From assembly GCF_003013715.1 (NCBI RefSeq), contig NC_072812.1, positions 2,852,001-2,916,000 of the forward strand: 64,000 nt of DNA, given 5' to 3'. The translations under genes were made by a program, and so were the position numbers. Below the pieces are notes generated by a model. That model searched no databases. It saw only the letters and a program-made list of their open reading frames with translations, and was not told where the DNA came from. The DNA is from Candidozyma auris (Eukaryota > Ascomycota > Pichiomycetes > Serinales > Metschnikowiaceae). Shown in pieces: positions 38,567 through 48,868 of the stretch (positions within the stretch are counted from its first letter, which is position 1; every line of letters starts with the position of its first letter).

Positions 38567-41500
38567 ATGAAGCAACACACGCAGGCACTTGAGCCCAGCA
38601 ATAAGGCGGAAAAGGGAGATTTGGAGGACACGTTCATAAATAATTCAGATTACGAGAACTATTCTGTGAAGCTGGAGCATCTGGACGCTCTACCTGATTC
38701 AGATGCGTCAATGACAGACGACAACTCCACATTTGTTGACGCCAATGAAGGAAGAGGGGGCGAATTAATGGATACAATTCACGAAGAGGAAATCCAGAAA
38801 AGTGGGGAATGGAATATAGAGGAACCGAAAGTAATAAATGGAGCCCACGCTACTGAAAGTCAGGTCAATCGAGATGGTGATCCTGGCGCTACGCATTATG
38901 ACGACCACAATGAGAACGATTCTATGGCTGCCAACAATGACGATATAGACCAGGACACGAACGTCTCAAAATTGGAGGATGAGGAGGTGACGCTAGCAGA
39001 GTTGGAGGATCTGAAGGTTGCCTCTCCGCAGGAGCCACTGATGGAGGCAGCGGAAAAATCACGACCTAATTCGTCACACAAGCTTGAACTTCGCAAGGCA
39101 ATGAAAGAGAAGGACGAAATGAAGCCCAGGTTGGTGATTCGCAAGCTCGTGCTCACCAACTTCAAATCCTACGCTGGCGTTCAGGAGATCGGGCCCTTCC
39201 ATCCTTCATTCTCTGCTGTAGTGGGGCCCAACGGTTCAGGAAAGTCTAATGTTATCGACTCGATGCTTTTTGTATTTGGGTTTCGTGCTCTGAAAATGAG
39301 ACAAGGCAAGCTCCTGGAGTTGATCCATTCGTCGGAGTCAGGGCAGAAACTCGATTTTTGCCAAGTAGACATTCACTTCTGCCATGTACTAGACGATCCT
39401 GTAGACCCTATGGCGGCTACTGATATCCCGGGGTCTGAAATCATCATAAGTCGACGCGCTACGAGAAATAACGCATCCCAGTATTACCTCAACGGCAGAT
39501 CAAGTAATTATACAGATGTCACGCAATACTTGAGAGACCAAGGCATCGATCTAGATCATAAGCGTTTTTTGATTTTACAGGGCGAGGTTGAATCCATATC
39601 CCAAATGAAGGCTAAAGCAGAAAAGGAGAATGACGACGGTTTGTTGGAATATTTGGAGGATATTATCGGTACAACTAAGTACAAGTCTTTGATCAATGAT
39701 GGCTTGACGAGATTGGACGAGCTTAATGAGGTCTGCTCAGAGAAGGAGCATAGATTCGAATTGGTTGAGAACGACACCAATGTTCTTGAGGAGAAAAAGA
39801 ATGACGCTCTTCAATTTTTGGAAAAAGAGAAGCAGCTTGCTAACAAAAAGTCGGTCAAGTTCCAAGTGACCATCCATGAAAATCAGCGGTCCCTTTCAAG
39901 CTACGAAAAAACTGCCGCAGAAGTTTCCGAACAACTCAGCGAGGAAAAAAATAAGAATATGGAGCTCAATATCGAAGTGGATGAGGCTCATAAGAAAAAA
40001 AAGACTCTTCAAAGAGGCATTTCAAAACTCAACGATGAAATAAACCGGGCCAATAAGTCACACAAATCTCTCAACAACAAGAATGTTTCGCTAGAAGAAA
40101 GAGTGAAAAATTTAGAAACTAAAGCAAAGAAAATTGAGAAGACGAAGCAGGCATCCGAGCGAAGTTTGTCTTCGTCCTCACATCAGCTTCAAGCTCTAAA
40201 AGAATCTGAAGAGCAGGCAGCAAAGGAAATGGCGGAGCTTAAAGAGTCACTCGAGAAAGAAAGCGAGAAGCTAATGAAACTTCGAGAAAAGCTTGCTGAT
40301 AAGACTTCGCATTTCTCAAAAGAGATTCAAGAACTTGAGGCTCAACTTCTTCCGGTAAATGATGAGGTGAAAGAAAAGGAGAGTGCAATACTGTTAATCA
40401 AGTCCGAGCTTGATATGCTTGAGGAGCAGACAAAAAAAACCGATCGTCAACTCCAGCAAGCCTCTCAAAGACTTCAAGATATCAAGAGAGAAGGAAAAGA
40501 GAAGGAGGCTGAGCTAGATGCGTTAGAACAAAAGCTCGAGCATATCAAAGAGCAGGTCCTACTTGGTGAGGAGCAATGCCAGAATGCCAGAAAGCTGCTC
40601 GATAAGAAAAAGAATAGGCTTAATTCGGCAAGACAACAGACACAAGATGCATTCAATGCTGTGAGCAACTCTCAAAACAAAAATAAGGTCTTGACAAGCT
40701 TGTCAAAGCTCGCTCGTTCTGGAAGAATCTCCGGGTTCTTTGGTCGTTTGGGTGACTTGGGGCAGATTGATGATAAGTATGACATTGCAATATCGACGGC
40801 ATGCCCAGGATTAGACGCAATGGTTGTTGACACAGTTGAAACTGCCCAGGCATGTATCGATTATCTTAGAAAAAACAAACTTGGGTACGCCAACTTTGTC
40901 TGTTTGAACAAGCTTCGCAAATTTGATCTTAGTCCTATTCAAACTCCAGGGAATCCTATGAGTGTGAAAAGACTTTTTGACTTAATCATTCCCAAAGAAG
41001 AGCGTTTTTTACCCGCATTCTACAGCAAGCTTTACAATACCTTGGTCGCTAGTAATCTTCAAGAGGCGAAGAGCGTTGCTTACGGTCCAAAGAGATACAA
41101 GGTTGTAACACTCGACGGAAAAGTGGTTGATACCTCTGGTGCTATGTCTGGTGGAGGCTCTCATTTTGCTAGAGGAGCCATGAGGCTTACATCCAACGCT
41201 AGAACTGATAAGGCAGAGAACACCGAGGAAGACGTCGCTAAGATGAAAGAAGAGTTGGCTACGATGGAGGAAGACGTCAGCCATCTTCAACGTGAGTGTG
41301 AGGAGATGGAAGAAAATCTTCAAAAGCTTAAAGACTTGGCGCCAGAGACAGAGTTCTCCATTAAACGTGTTCAACTTGATATTCAATCATTGATCTCTGA
41401 GAAAAAGGAAGTTTCGGGAAACTGCAAGAAGCTTTTAGCCCAAAAAGAGAGTGAGGATGGTTCTTCCGAACTCGAAGGACAAATAAAAGAAAAGCAAAAA

Positions 41501-42823
41501 GAGCTTATAGAGCTCACCCAACAGAGCGAAAAACTTAAACAGCTGATGGTTGAGTCTGAAACGAAAATATCTGCACTTCAAACGAAGATTATGGATGTTG
41601 GTGGTGTCGAGCTCAAAATTCAAGATTCAAAGGTGAGCTCATTGAAAGAGAAGATCGAGCTCAACGAGGCCAAGAGCTCTCAAAATGCTATCTCACTTCG
41701 TAAGCTTGAGCACGATGCCAAAAGACACACAAAGATAGTCAGTGAGAGCGAGCAAGAGCTCCAATCTGTTGGTGTTGAAATAGAGAAAGTCAAAGAGGAT
41801 TTGCAGAGCAGTATAAAGGAACTCAAGCTGAAAGAAGAAGAAATCGACAACCTTTCAGAGAAGAAGAACGAACACGAGTCTGAGCTTGAAAAGGTAGCGG
41901 AAGAGGTAGAAGAGCTCAATGCTAAAATCAATGAGTTCAAGTCAGTGGAGATTGAACTCGAAAATAAGCTCGAAAAACTTAATGGGGTGGTTCGCAAATG
42001 CCAATCCGCCATTGAAGTTGCCAATCGTGAGATTAGGAATCTTGTCGTTCGTGATTGTACCTCATACATTGATTGGATGCCTGAGGATGAAAGATCCAAA
42101 TACGAGAGCTCCGAAATTGAAACGCTCACTGAAGAAGCTATCGAGGATGTCAACATAGCAAACATCGAGGAAGAAATTGAAGCCCTTGAGCATTATATGA
42201 GTGACGTCAAAGTCGATATTGAGGTCCTCAAAGAATATGGTGAGAAGAAGAAAGAATTGGAAATTCGTCGTACTGAATTAAACGAGACTGTAAAGCAGCG
42301 TGATGACATAAAATGTCACTGTGAGGAGCTCAAGAGAAAACGTTTAGATGAGTTCATGGAAGGATTCAACACGATCTCGTTGTCATTAAAAGAAATGTAC
42401 CAGATGATTACGATGGGTGGAAATGCTGAATTGGATCTTGTGGACAGTTTGGACCCTTTTTCGGAGGGAATCATGTTCAGTGTCATGCCTCCTAAAAAGT
42501 CTTGGAGAAACATTTCCAATCTCTCCGGTGGAGAGAAAACATTGAGTTCCCTTGCTCTTGTGTTTGCTCTTCATAAGTACAAGCCTACGCCGTTATACGT
42601 CATGGATGAAATTGATGCAGCGTTAGACTTCAGGAACGTTTCTATTGTGGCCAACTATATTAAAGACAGAACTAAGAACGCTCAGTTTGTTGTCATATCG
42701 TTGAGAAACAATATGTTTGAATTGGCCCAGCTGCTCGTGGGTATCTACAAAGTTGAGAACCGAACCAGAAGTATTACCCTTCAGAATAAAGACTTTTTAA
42801 ACGAAAGAGCGGTTAAGACATAA
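38567..42823 (+). CDS. SMC4: Smc4, condensin ATPase subunit
   Basis: A 1,418-residue SMC protein, the same length as S. cerevisiae Smc4. An acidic N-terminal extension (about 185 residues) precedes the head: VLTNFKSYAG, Walker A GPNGSGKSNV near residues 219-227, and the Smc4-type DGLLEYLEDIIGT. Long coiled coils flank a hinge at about residues 710-870 (ARSGRISGFFGRLGDLG, VTLDGKVVDTSGAMSGGG). The C-terminal head has the ABC signature LSGGEKTLSSLAL near 1319 and Walker B LYVMDEIDAALD. Smc4 pairs with Smc2 in condensin for mitotic chromosome compaction. A CTG codon at 39314-39316 falls where yeast Smc4 has Ser in RLSDLI, consistent with CUG=Ser. The frame is complete. Confidence 0.96.
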   Translation: MKQHTQALEPSNKAEKGDLEDTFINNSDYENYSVKLEHLDALPDSDASMTDDNSTFVDANEGRGGELMDTIHEEEIQKSGEWNIEEPKVINGAHATESQVNRDGDPGATHYDDHNENDSMAANNDDIDQDTNVSKLEDEEVTLAELEDLKVASPQEPLMEAAEKSRPNSSHKLELRKAMKEKDEMKPRLVIRKLVLTNFKSYAGVQEIGPFHPSFSAVVGPNGSGKSNVIDSMLFVFGFRALKMRQGKLLELIHSSESGQKLDFCQVDIHFCHVLDDPVDPMAATDIPGSEIIISRRATRNNASQYYLNGRSSNYTDVTQYLRDQGIDLDHKRFLILQGEVESISQMKAKAEKENDDGLLEYLEDIIGTTKYKSLINDGLTRLDELNEVCSEKEHRFELVENDTNVLEEKKNDALQFLEKEKQLANKKSVKFQVTIHENQRSLSSYEKTAAEVSEQLSEEKNKNMELNIEVDEAHKKKKTLQRGISKLNDEINRANKSHKSLNNKNVSLEERVKNLETKAKKIEKTKQASERSLSSSSHQLQALKESEEQAAKEMAELKESLEKESEKLMKLREKLADKTSHFSKEIQELEAQLLPVNDEVKEKESAILLIKSELDMLEEQTKKTDRQLQQASQRLQDIKREGKEKEAELDALEQKLEHIKEQVLLGEEQCQNARKLLDKKKNRLNSARQQTQDAFNAVSNSQNKNKVLTSLSKLARSGRISGFFGRLGDLGQIDDKYDIAISTACPGLDAMVVDTVETAQACIDYLRKNKLGYANFVCLNKLRKFDLSPIQTPGNPMSVKRLFDLIIPKEERFLPAFYSKLYNTLVASNLQEAKSVAYGPKRYKVVTLDGKVVDTSGAMSGGGSHFARGAMRLTSNARTDKAENTEEDVAKMKEELATMEEDVSHLQRECEEMEENLQKLKDLAPETEFSIKRVQLDIQSLISEKKEVSGNCKKLLAQKESEDGSSELEGQIKEKQKELIELTQQSEKLKQLMVESETKISALQTKIMDVGGVELKIQDSKVSSLKEKIELNEAKSSQNAISLRKLEHDAKRHTKIVSESEQELQSVGVEIEKVKEDLQSSIKELKLKEEEIDNLSEKKNEHESELEKVAEEVEELNAKINEFKSVEIELENKLEKLNGVVRKCQSAIEVANREIRNLVVRDCTSYIDWMPEDERSKYESSEIETLTEEAIEDVNIANIEEEIEALEHYMSDVKVDIEVLKEYGEKKKELEIRRTELNETVKQRDDIKCHCEELKRKRLDEFMEGFNTISLSLKEMYQMITMGGNAELDLVDSLDPFSEGIMFSVMPPKKSWRNISNLSGGEKTLSSLALVFALHKYKPTPLYVMDEIDAALDFRNVSIVANYIKDRTKNAQFVVISLRNNMFELAQLLVGIYKVENRTRSITLQNKDFLNERAVKT

Positions 42824-42865
42824 TGACGATGATGCAGTTGTTCGTTATGCTATGTTGGTGTGGTC

Positions 42866-43891
42866 CTATTTCCACTGAGGGCTGATTGTTGTGCCAAATC
42901 CGTCCTCCCCCCTTCTTTTAAGCACAAAATGTTCGTCTAGCCAGTCTATAAGGTCAACAAGATTGGAGAGCTCATTCATCTCCTTGACATGCAGCCTCGG
43001 TATCATCGTACCTAGCATTTCAGATAAGTGATGCTGTGTTATGCGATAGGGCAAGCCATAGCTTAGGGCAAGGTCTAGAAACAATTCCACCGCCGACCAT
43101 GGTGCTGTCTTGTGTTTTGCAAATATGCCAGGATTGGCCAAGGCGCCACGAACGGCCATAACACCATCAACTCCAGTATATTTTGCTATCTTCTCAAAAT
43201 CCTCTTGCGTGAAGCAGTCACCATTTGCAACCACAGGGACCTTGACAGTCTCCTTGACTAGTTTGATGGCATCTAAGTTGGCTGGCTGTGATGATCGCGT
43301 TGTTTTCGTCCTCCCGTGGACAGTGATGAAATCAACGCCAGCGCTTTCCACCATCTTTACAAACCTGACCGTCTCATTCAAGTCGCTGTGGATCCTGATT
43401 TTGGTCTCAATGCATATTGAATCGCCATACTTTTGCTTAACCGCTCTTACCATATCGGAAACTAGTTCCGGTTGAGACATAAGGGCAGCACCGATTCCCT
43501 CACGAACTTGCTCTCGAATGGGACATCCACAATTGAGACCAATTCCGTCTACGTACGGATGCATCATCTCGACAAACTTAAGAAGATCTTGAACGTTGTT
43601 ACAGCCCACTTGAACTATTACGGGGCTGTCAGTTTGGTTTGTTGAAAAATCGCTGATTCTGGCGATATCGTTACGCACGAACTCTCTGGCCAATATCATC
43701 GGCGTATAAACGATATCAGCATTATAATGACGAACAAGCTCTCTGAATGGAAGCTTGGAATATCTGACCATGGGCCCCACTATATGAGCAGGACGTCCGC
43801 GCGTTTCTTTGATGGTTTTTAAAATCCTAACTGTACTGTTTTTGGGATCACGCGGCGTTATGTGTTGCAAGCATGGCTTTAGGGTTGTCAT
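42866..43891 (-). CDS. DUS4: Dus4, tRNA dihydrouridine synthase (positions 20a/20b)
   Basis: A 341-residue flavoprotein from the ATG at 43891. The TIM-barrel Dus domain has MVRYSKLPFRELVRHYNADI, the catalytic motif GLNCGCPIREQVREGIGAAL (catalytic Cys about residue 123), HGRTKTTRSSQPANLDAIK and VPVVANGDCF. Dus4 in yeast reduces U20a and U20b in tRNA using FMN and NADPH. The gap to SMC4's 3' end is 42 bp, convergent. The C-terminus is truncated compared with the longer bacterial family but normal for Dus4. A CACGTGAC box lies about 80 bp upstream, between DUS4 and BDF1. Confidence 0.92.
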   Translation of the reverse strand: MTTLKPCLQHITPRDPKNSTVRILKTIKETRGRPAHIVGPMVRYSKLPFRELVRHYNADIVYTPMILAREFVRNDIARISDFSTNQTDSPVIVQVGCNNVQDLLKFVEMMHPYVDGIGLNCGCPIREQVREGIGAALMSQPELVSDMVRAVKQKYGDSICIETKIRIHSDLNETVRFVKMVESAGVDFITVHGRTKTTRSSQPANLDAIKLVKETVKVPVVANGDCFTQEDFEKIAKYTGVDGVMAVRGALANPGIFAKHKTAPWSAVELFLDLALSYGLPYRITQHHLSEMLGTMIPRLHVKEMNELSNLVDLIDWLDEHFVLKRRGEDGFGTTISPQWK

Positions 43892-43968
43892 GAAACGAAT
43901 TGTTGATGTGATGCTGATGAAGCGAAGGTAAAGAAATGATACTTACGATACCATCGAAGTGTGAGATG

Positions 43969-43976
43969 CACGTGAC
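43969..43976. promoter_or_regulatory. CACGTGAC E-box upstream of DUS4
   Basis: CACGTG core about 80 bp upstream of the DUS4 ATG. Cbf1-type consensus; binding inferred. Confidence 0.4.
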
Positions 43977-44110
43977 CAATCTTCGATGCTCATCTCTAAG
44001 CTACTAATTCTCTTGCAACATCTACACCAGTTTGTCTTTCATTACGCCGTTAACCTCATTGAAAGCTATAAAGTACATAATTTTCTATAATACAAGATCC
44101 GCATCAATAA

Positions 44111-46021
44111 CTATTCCTCCTCCGAGGACTCTGAAGATGCATCATCGTCAGACGACTCCTGTGCAGGAATACTATTGAGGTCGAACGTGGAGGCGGGAAC
44201 ACCCGAACCTCCGTTTGATCTTTCAGCGTCATCAAACAATTGGAGTTGTGATCTTAACTGCTCGAGCTGGTCAATATTGCCGGTAGAATAAGTGGATCTC
44301 TTGCTCTTGCTCATCGCTTGCGACGCAGCCTTCTTACCAAACAAGAAATCGTAAAGCTTCAACACGGTACGGTCTTCAAGCTGATCCATATCGAGCTCAA
44401 CTTCTTCTTCATCGCTGATGACAATATCATCCTTGATGATTTTGATTAATGCTTGCAACTTCTTGTCATTCAACGTAGGAACAACCTCACTCACCTGTTT
44501 TTTCATCTCGTACGTCACAACAGGCTGATCGTCATGACGGTCCGAGACGGAGTTAGATCTGGCCTTCTTTGTTGTTCTCCTTGTCTTCTTCTTCTTTCTG
44601 CGAGAGGCCTTCAACTTCTCAAGTTCCTTCTTTTTCAACTCATCGAGCTCCTGCTTCATTCTGATGAGCTGATTCTCCAAAAACTGGATAGCTGGAACAC
44701 TGGACAACATGGCTTCATTGACCTCACCATCATCATCCTCGTACTCGTCACTATCGTACTCGCCATCAGACTGAGGAGGCGAAGGTTGTGGGACAGGCTT
44801 TTGAGCCCATTTCTTGTCGAACACACTTTCAAGGCGGTGTCCCATAGTGTTAACATCAGTACCTTCTGGGTTAAACAAATAACAGTTTGAGAACACCATT
44901 CTCACGTCTCGCTCAACATCATCAGCATTCTCATACTTGTTGTTTGCAAGATTGGATTGAATAGTCCCGAGATCCATTGGGTTCTTCACCACATCGAAGT
45001 AGTGAGGAATGTTCAATGCGACTGGATCAACTGGTTGTAAGAAGGGGAAGTTGATGCTGTAAAGCTTTTTGGATGTCAACTCTTTAAGTACCTGGTTGCA
45101 GAAGCGCAACTCAGCTGCATACTTCTTCTTTCTTGGTCTCACATCATATGGCAATTCCTTTGACTTTGGTGGGTGGATCGTTCTCTTTGGCCTATGAGCA
45201 GCCACAGATTCAGTCTTCGAGTCATCACTCACAATAACATTGCGTCTTCTCGATGCAGCACCAGTGTTCGAAGAGTGCCCATTGGCAGCAAGAACCTTGG
45301 GAGGTATGTTCAACATATGCTTCTCAAACTGGGCCTGGATATTTTTTGCCATTCTGGATATACCAGCTGATTCACCGTTGAACTTAATGCAGTTGTCAAC
45401 CATGAGGTTGAAGTCGTCAACAATTTGCAGAGGGTCTTCGTATGCGTTAACTGTGAGTTTCCTCTCAATGGTGGAAAGGTCCATTGGTCTCTTAATGAAG
45501 TTGTAATAAAAAGGGATGTTCAACTTCACGATGTCGACTGGATGGAGAAATGGGCCGGCATCCTTTAAACGCTTGATAGCCTTGATCGTATTGAGAGCAA
45601 ACTTGTTCTGGTGCTTAGGGATAGGGTCCGCAGGGAGATTCGTCATGTCTGGTTCTGGAGGTGGCTTAGGTGCAGGTTCCATCTTCGACGTATCCGTCAG
45701 GGATAAGCTAGACTCTGGCTTGGACTCATCTCCAGGTTCTTCAACCTTTTGCTTTTTTGAGCTCTCTTCCTGTTCATCCTCATCCATCTTGTGCTTCTCG
45801 GGGGAAGGGGAGGGGTTTGGTGGGGACAAAGGCTTTTCAGGAGCGGGAGAATCTTCGACATTTGAGGTGCCGTTTCCAGCGGTGTGCAGTCCTTCTCCCT
45901 TCTCAAACATATCTGCCGACGGTGTTTGCACCGGCGTCGTGGTATCCGGAGCTCCCAGCTGTGGAACTGGCGTCGTCACAGACACTTCAGCTTGAGCAGT
46001 CAGTTGAGAAATGTCAGACAT
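44111..46021 (-). CDS. BDF1: Bdf1, double-bromodomain BET protein
   Basis: A 636-residue BET protein. Bromodomain 1 spans about 136-238 with the acetyl-lysine-contacting Asn in DNCIKFNG (N215). Bromodomain 2 spans about 302-405 with SNCYLFNPEG (N384). A coiled coil with basic patch (KLKASRRKKKKTRRTTKK) follows, then the extraterminal ET domain (around KQVSEVVPTLNDKKLQALIK) and an acidic Ser-rich tail. Bdf1 binds acetylated H4 and supports TFIID and SWR1 function; fungal BET bromodomains are also drug-target candidates in pathogenic Candida. S. cerevisiae has a Bdf1/Bdf2 pair; Candida species generally carry a single gene, so BDF1 is the safe symbol. A TCACGTGG box lies 16 bp upstream of the start. 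Confidence 0.95.
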   Translation of the reverse strand: MSDISQLTAQAEVSVTTPVPQLGAPDTTTPVQTPSADMFEKGEGLHTAGNGTSNVEDSPAPEKPLSPPNPSPSPEKHKMDEDEQEESSKKQKVEEPGDESKPESSLSLTDTSKMEPAPKPPPEPDMTNLPADPIPKHQNKFALNTIKAIKRLKDAGPFLHPVDIVKLNIPFYYNFIKRPMDLSTIERKLTVNAYEDPLQIVDDFNLMVDNCIKFNGESAGISRMAKNIQAQFEKHMLNIPPKVLAANGHSSNTGAASRRRNVIVSDDSKTESVAAHRPKRTIHPPKSKELPYDVRPRKKKYAAELRFCNQVLKELTSKKLYSINFPFLQPVDPVALNIPHYFDVVKNPMDLGTIQSNLANNKYENADDVERDVRMVFSNCYLFNPEGTDVNTMGHRLESVFDKKWAQKPVPQPSPPQSDGEYDSDEYEDDDGEVNEAMLSSVPAIQFLENQLIRMKQELDELKKKELEKLKASRRKKKKTRRTTKKARSNSVSDRHDDQPVVTYEMKKQVSEVVPTLNDKKLQALIKIIKDDIVISDEEEVELDMDQLEDRTVLKLYDFLFGKKAASQAMSKSKRSTYSTGNIDQLEQLRSQLQLFDDAERSNGGSGVPASTFDLNSIPAQESSDDDASSESSEEE

Positions 46022-46036
46022 GGGAAGGAGCTCAAG

Positions 46037-46044
46037 TCACGTGG
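46037..46044. promoter_or_regulatory. TCACGTGG E-box at the BDF1 5' end
   Basis: CACGTG core immediately upstream (16 bp) of the BDF1 ATG. Cbf1-type motif; it could lie in the 5' UTR. Function inferred. Confidence 0.4.
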
Positions 46045-46573
46045 TGATAACGGCACGGGAGGTGTGGGTGTCGATTGAAAAAAAAAAAATAAAAAAAGGA
46101 AAACCACAAAAATGAGCTTCTTTGTGGGTCAACCAATCAAAAGACACGCAAGTGGAATTAGGTGCAGGCCCACGGTTGTGTTCAGGAGCGAGAAAAAAAA
46201 AAACTTTTGCAAAAAATGCGAATTTTTGGCCCTTGCGACCTCCTGGGAAATCACGTTTATTTATATATCTCCCGCTTTTTGCTGGCGCGACAATAGACAG
46301 CGGTGCGCTTCTCACTGGTTTTTGGTAAATGCACTCACATGCCTGCACGAACGCTGGATGTAAGCACCGAAAAAAAAAAAAAAGTGGGAGTGTTCCTCTT
46401 AGAACTCGACGTCATCACTAATTTTTGCACCTATTCTTATCCTTCCTCTGAAAGGCTTGATGGCGTTGAATAGATCGTATACAGAGTCTTATTTTCTTTA
46501 ACTGTGCGAGTCACACAATCTCTTTGCTCTTTGCATGTCCCGGTCGCCACCGGCACCAAACTTCAATTTGTGA

Positions 46574-46581
46574 TCACGTGA
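46574..46581. promoter_or_regulatory. TCACGTGA E-box
   Basis: Perfect palindrome in the BDF1/BRE1 gap, about 550 bp upstream of BDF1. Cbf1-type motif; function inferred. Confidence 0.4.
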
Positions 46582-46837
46582 ACAGACGGGTTGCTAAAAG
46601 GGTGTGAGTGGCGCACGTCCACGGCATCCCGTCAGCCCGCCAGCAGCCAGGGGGGCCAGAATCATGAGACAAACTTCCTCAATACCGTAGTATGCTCCTC
46701 GCTCAGTTCATACTACACCTTTGATTGCAGAATGAGCCCGTTTTCACCTTCAAATTGATCAAGTATTGCCCTTGTCCCTTTTTATTCACAAAGGACAAAT
46801 ATGCATCACACTCGTATATCTTAACATGAGGACAGGT

Positions 46838-48868
46838 TTAAAGATGAATCGAAAGCAAGTCGTTCGAAGAAAAACCCTTATTACAGGTGGGACATCTTCG
46901 AAGACGAGCGGCGAGTCGTTCTTGAACACAGCCGTCGCAAAAGACATGACCACAGGCAGTGATGGCCGTATTCTTCCAATTTTTCAGACAAACAGAACAC
47001 TTTGTAATCGACCTCAAGGCCTCTAGTTGTTTCTCGTCTTCCTCAAGAATGGACGATGTGTTATTCTGTTTGTATTTCTGAAGTAAGCTTTCCGTGGCTC
47101 GAAGCTTGGCCTCAAGCTTACTACAAGCCATGGATTTGGCGTTCATCTCATTTGTCAATCCTCCGTTCTGTTTCTTGAGCTCCGCCGCCTCTTGCTTGAT
47201 GTCACTCAACTCTTTGACCAAATTGTCTCGGGTTTTGTTAAGCATCTTGAGATTTTTCTGTAGCTGCGTATTCTCTTGGATTGACATTTCTTTGATAACC
47301 TTGTAATCGTTCACGGACTTGGTGAGGATCTCTATCTTGCTGAGATATGCTTTCTCAGTCTCGTTGAACTTCAGAATCAATTCCTGAGACTTCGCGATTT
47401 GTGACTTGAGCACCTTGTTTTCTGCTGAAAGAGAGTCCTTCACTCTCATGCTTGCAAAATACTTTTGATCAGCCTTGTTCTTTTCAATGGTAAGTTTCTT
47501 CATGAGTCCTTCATTATCAATAGTTTCCTTCAACTTATCCAAAGAAAGACTTCTCGTCTGCTGAAATGCTGCCTCGATCTCCTTGACTTCTGAGCTCAAG
47601 ATATGCAAGCGTTTTATGAGTTCTTCCTTCGACAAACTGTGAAGATTTGAATCTTCCTTGCGTTCATATTCTTCCTCTCGGGTCTTTTCAAGTTTTGAGA
47701 GCCTTTCGCTGAGTACTCTATTTAATTCGTTCACCGCAGCATTAGTCTTTTTATTCTCCATCTCCGAATTGAGTATAGTTTGCTTCGCGAGCAACTCATC
47801 TCTTATTGCTCGAATTCTAGCTAGGTCATTTTCGCTTCTTGAAAGAGTTTCTTTAAGGCGAGTGTTCTCATCTGCAAGCTCCTGATCGACAAGCTTGGAA
47901 TAATTACCATCCTTCTCTTCAAGAGCCTTAACTTTGTCAACAAGCTCTTGCTGGAATTTTGAAGTCTGGGCGAGCGATTCTTGTAAAGACTTGTTCTGTG
48001 TCACGAGCTCGACAAATTTAGACGACTTAGAAAGGTCCTCATCAGTAAGATTACTCAAACGCTCTTTCAAACTTTGATTGTACGTTTCAGCACCTTCTAG
48101 TCTTCTGCTCATTTTCTCGAGCGATTGCTTGGAGGTTTCAATGGCAGCCTTGAGCTCTTCTGCTTGTATGCGTAGCTGCTCGAGCTCTTCTTTGTCCGCT
48201 GTGGAGATGACCACAGTGTCTGAAGCATCCACATTACCGTTTTCTATACTTCCGTCTTTATCGTGCTTGCCATTAGAGGGCTCGGCCTCCTCGGTCTTTG
48301 CGAGACTGTTGCTCTGAATGCGCTGCAAGGTAGCCAGCTCAGTTCTATCTTTCAGCTTCCTCAACGCTGTGAGCTCATTCTGTAGCTCTGCTAGCTTTTC
48401 TTCGAGATCTTCTTTCTGTTTCTGAGAAGCAGCAAGACAACCTTCAAGCTTTAGGAGATCACGAAGGCCGCTTCCATCTGAGTCTACTGATTTGAGAAGA
48501 TCTGCCAATTTGGCTGTTCTAGCTTCTAGAGCTTCTTGGATCGAAGATGTCGACGCAGATAAGTCTATTTGGGGTTCTTCTTCGAGATTGCAGGACTTGA
48601 GGATTTGTGAATACCAGGCTTCCAAAAGCTGATGAGCAGCTACAAAGTTTTGGTACCGTTTTTCATACTTGGAGAGCTCAAGCTGGAGTTGATCAGCTTG
48701 AAGCTTGTAAAATCGCATCTGACGCCAAATGGCCTCCTTTTTGAAATAAAGAACATCCTGTTGTGTAAGTGGACCATCTTCGCTGAGTTCATGAAGTGGT
48801 TTCTTGGATTTCGTGAATACATCAGGTTCGACCAGACTGAAGGGTCTCTTCTTGTCCTCGGCTTCCAT
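46838..48868 (-). CDS. BRE1: Bre1, E3 ubiquitin ligase for histone H2B
   Basis: A 676-residue protein (S. cerevisiae Bre1 is 700). Almost the whole length is coiled coil (residues 40-600), ending with a C-terminal RING. The RING zinc ligands are in CSVCLKNWKNTAITACGHVF and CPTCNKGF (about residues 624-662, C3HC4). The N-terminus (DVLYFKKEAIWRQMRFYKLQ) is the Rad6-binding region. Bre1 with Rad6 mono-ubiquitinates H2B on its C-terminal lysine, gating H3K4 and H3K79 methylation during transcription. ATG at 48868. BRE1, BDF1 and HFI1 in one window are coincidental; they are not an operon. Confidence 0.95.
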   Translation of the reverse strand: MEAEDKKRPFSLVEPDVFTKSKKPLHELSEDGPLTQQDVLYFKKEAIWRQMRFYKLQADQLQLELSKYEKRYQNFVAAHQLLEAWYSQILKSCNLEEEPQIDLSASTSSIQEALEARTAKLADLLKSVDSDGSGLRDLLKLEGCLAASQKQKEDLEEKLAELQNELTALRKLKDRTELATLQRIQSNSLAKTEEAEPSNGKHDKDGSIENGNVDASDTVVISTADKEELEQLRIQAEELKAAIETSKQSLEKMSRRLEGAETYNQSLKERLSNLTDEDLSKSSKFVELVTQNKSLQESLAQTSKFQQELVDKVKALEEKDGNYSKLVDQELADENTRLKETLSRSENDLARIRAIRDELLAKQTILNSEMENKKTNAAVNELNRVLSERLSKLEKTREEEYERKEDSNLHSLSKEELIKRLHILSSEVKEIEAAFQQTRSLSLDKLKETIDNEGLMKKLTIEKNKADQKYFASMRVKDSLSAENKVLKSQIAKSQELILKFNETEKAYLSKIEILTKSVNDYKVIKEMSIQENTQLQKNLKMLNKTRDNLVKELSDIKQEAAELKKQNGGLTNEMNAKSMACSKLEAKLRATESLLQKYKQNNTSSILEEDEKQLEALRSITKCSVCLKNWKNTAITACGHVFCDGCVQERLAARLRRCPTCNKGFSSNDLLSIHL

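Larger units (their letters stand above)
46022..46837. other. Intergenic: BDF1 promoter and BRE1 3' end
   Basis: About 815 bp. It contains two E-boxes (46037-46044 and 46574-46581) and poly(dA) tracts (46078-46089 and about 46370-46383). No gene was supported; frames overlapping it are short. Confidence 0.5.
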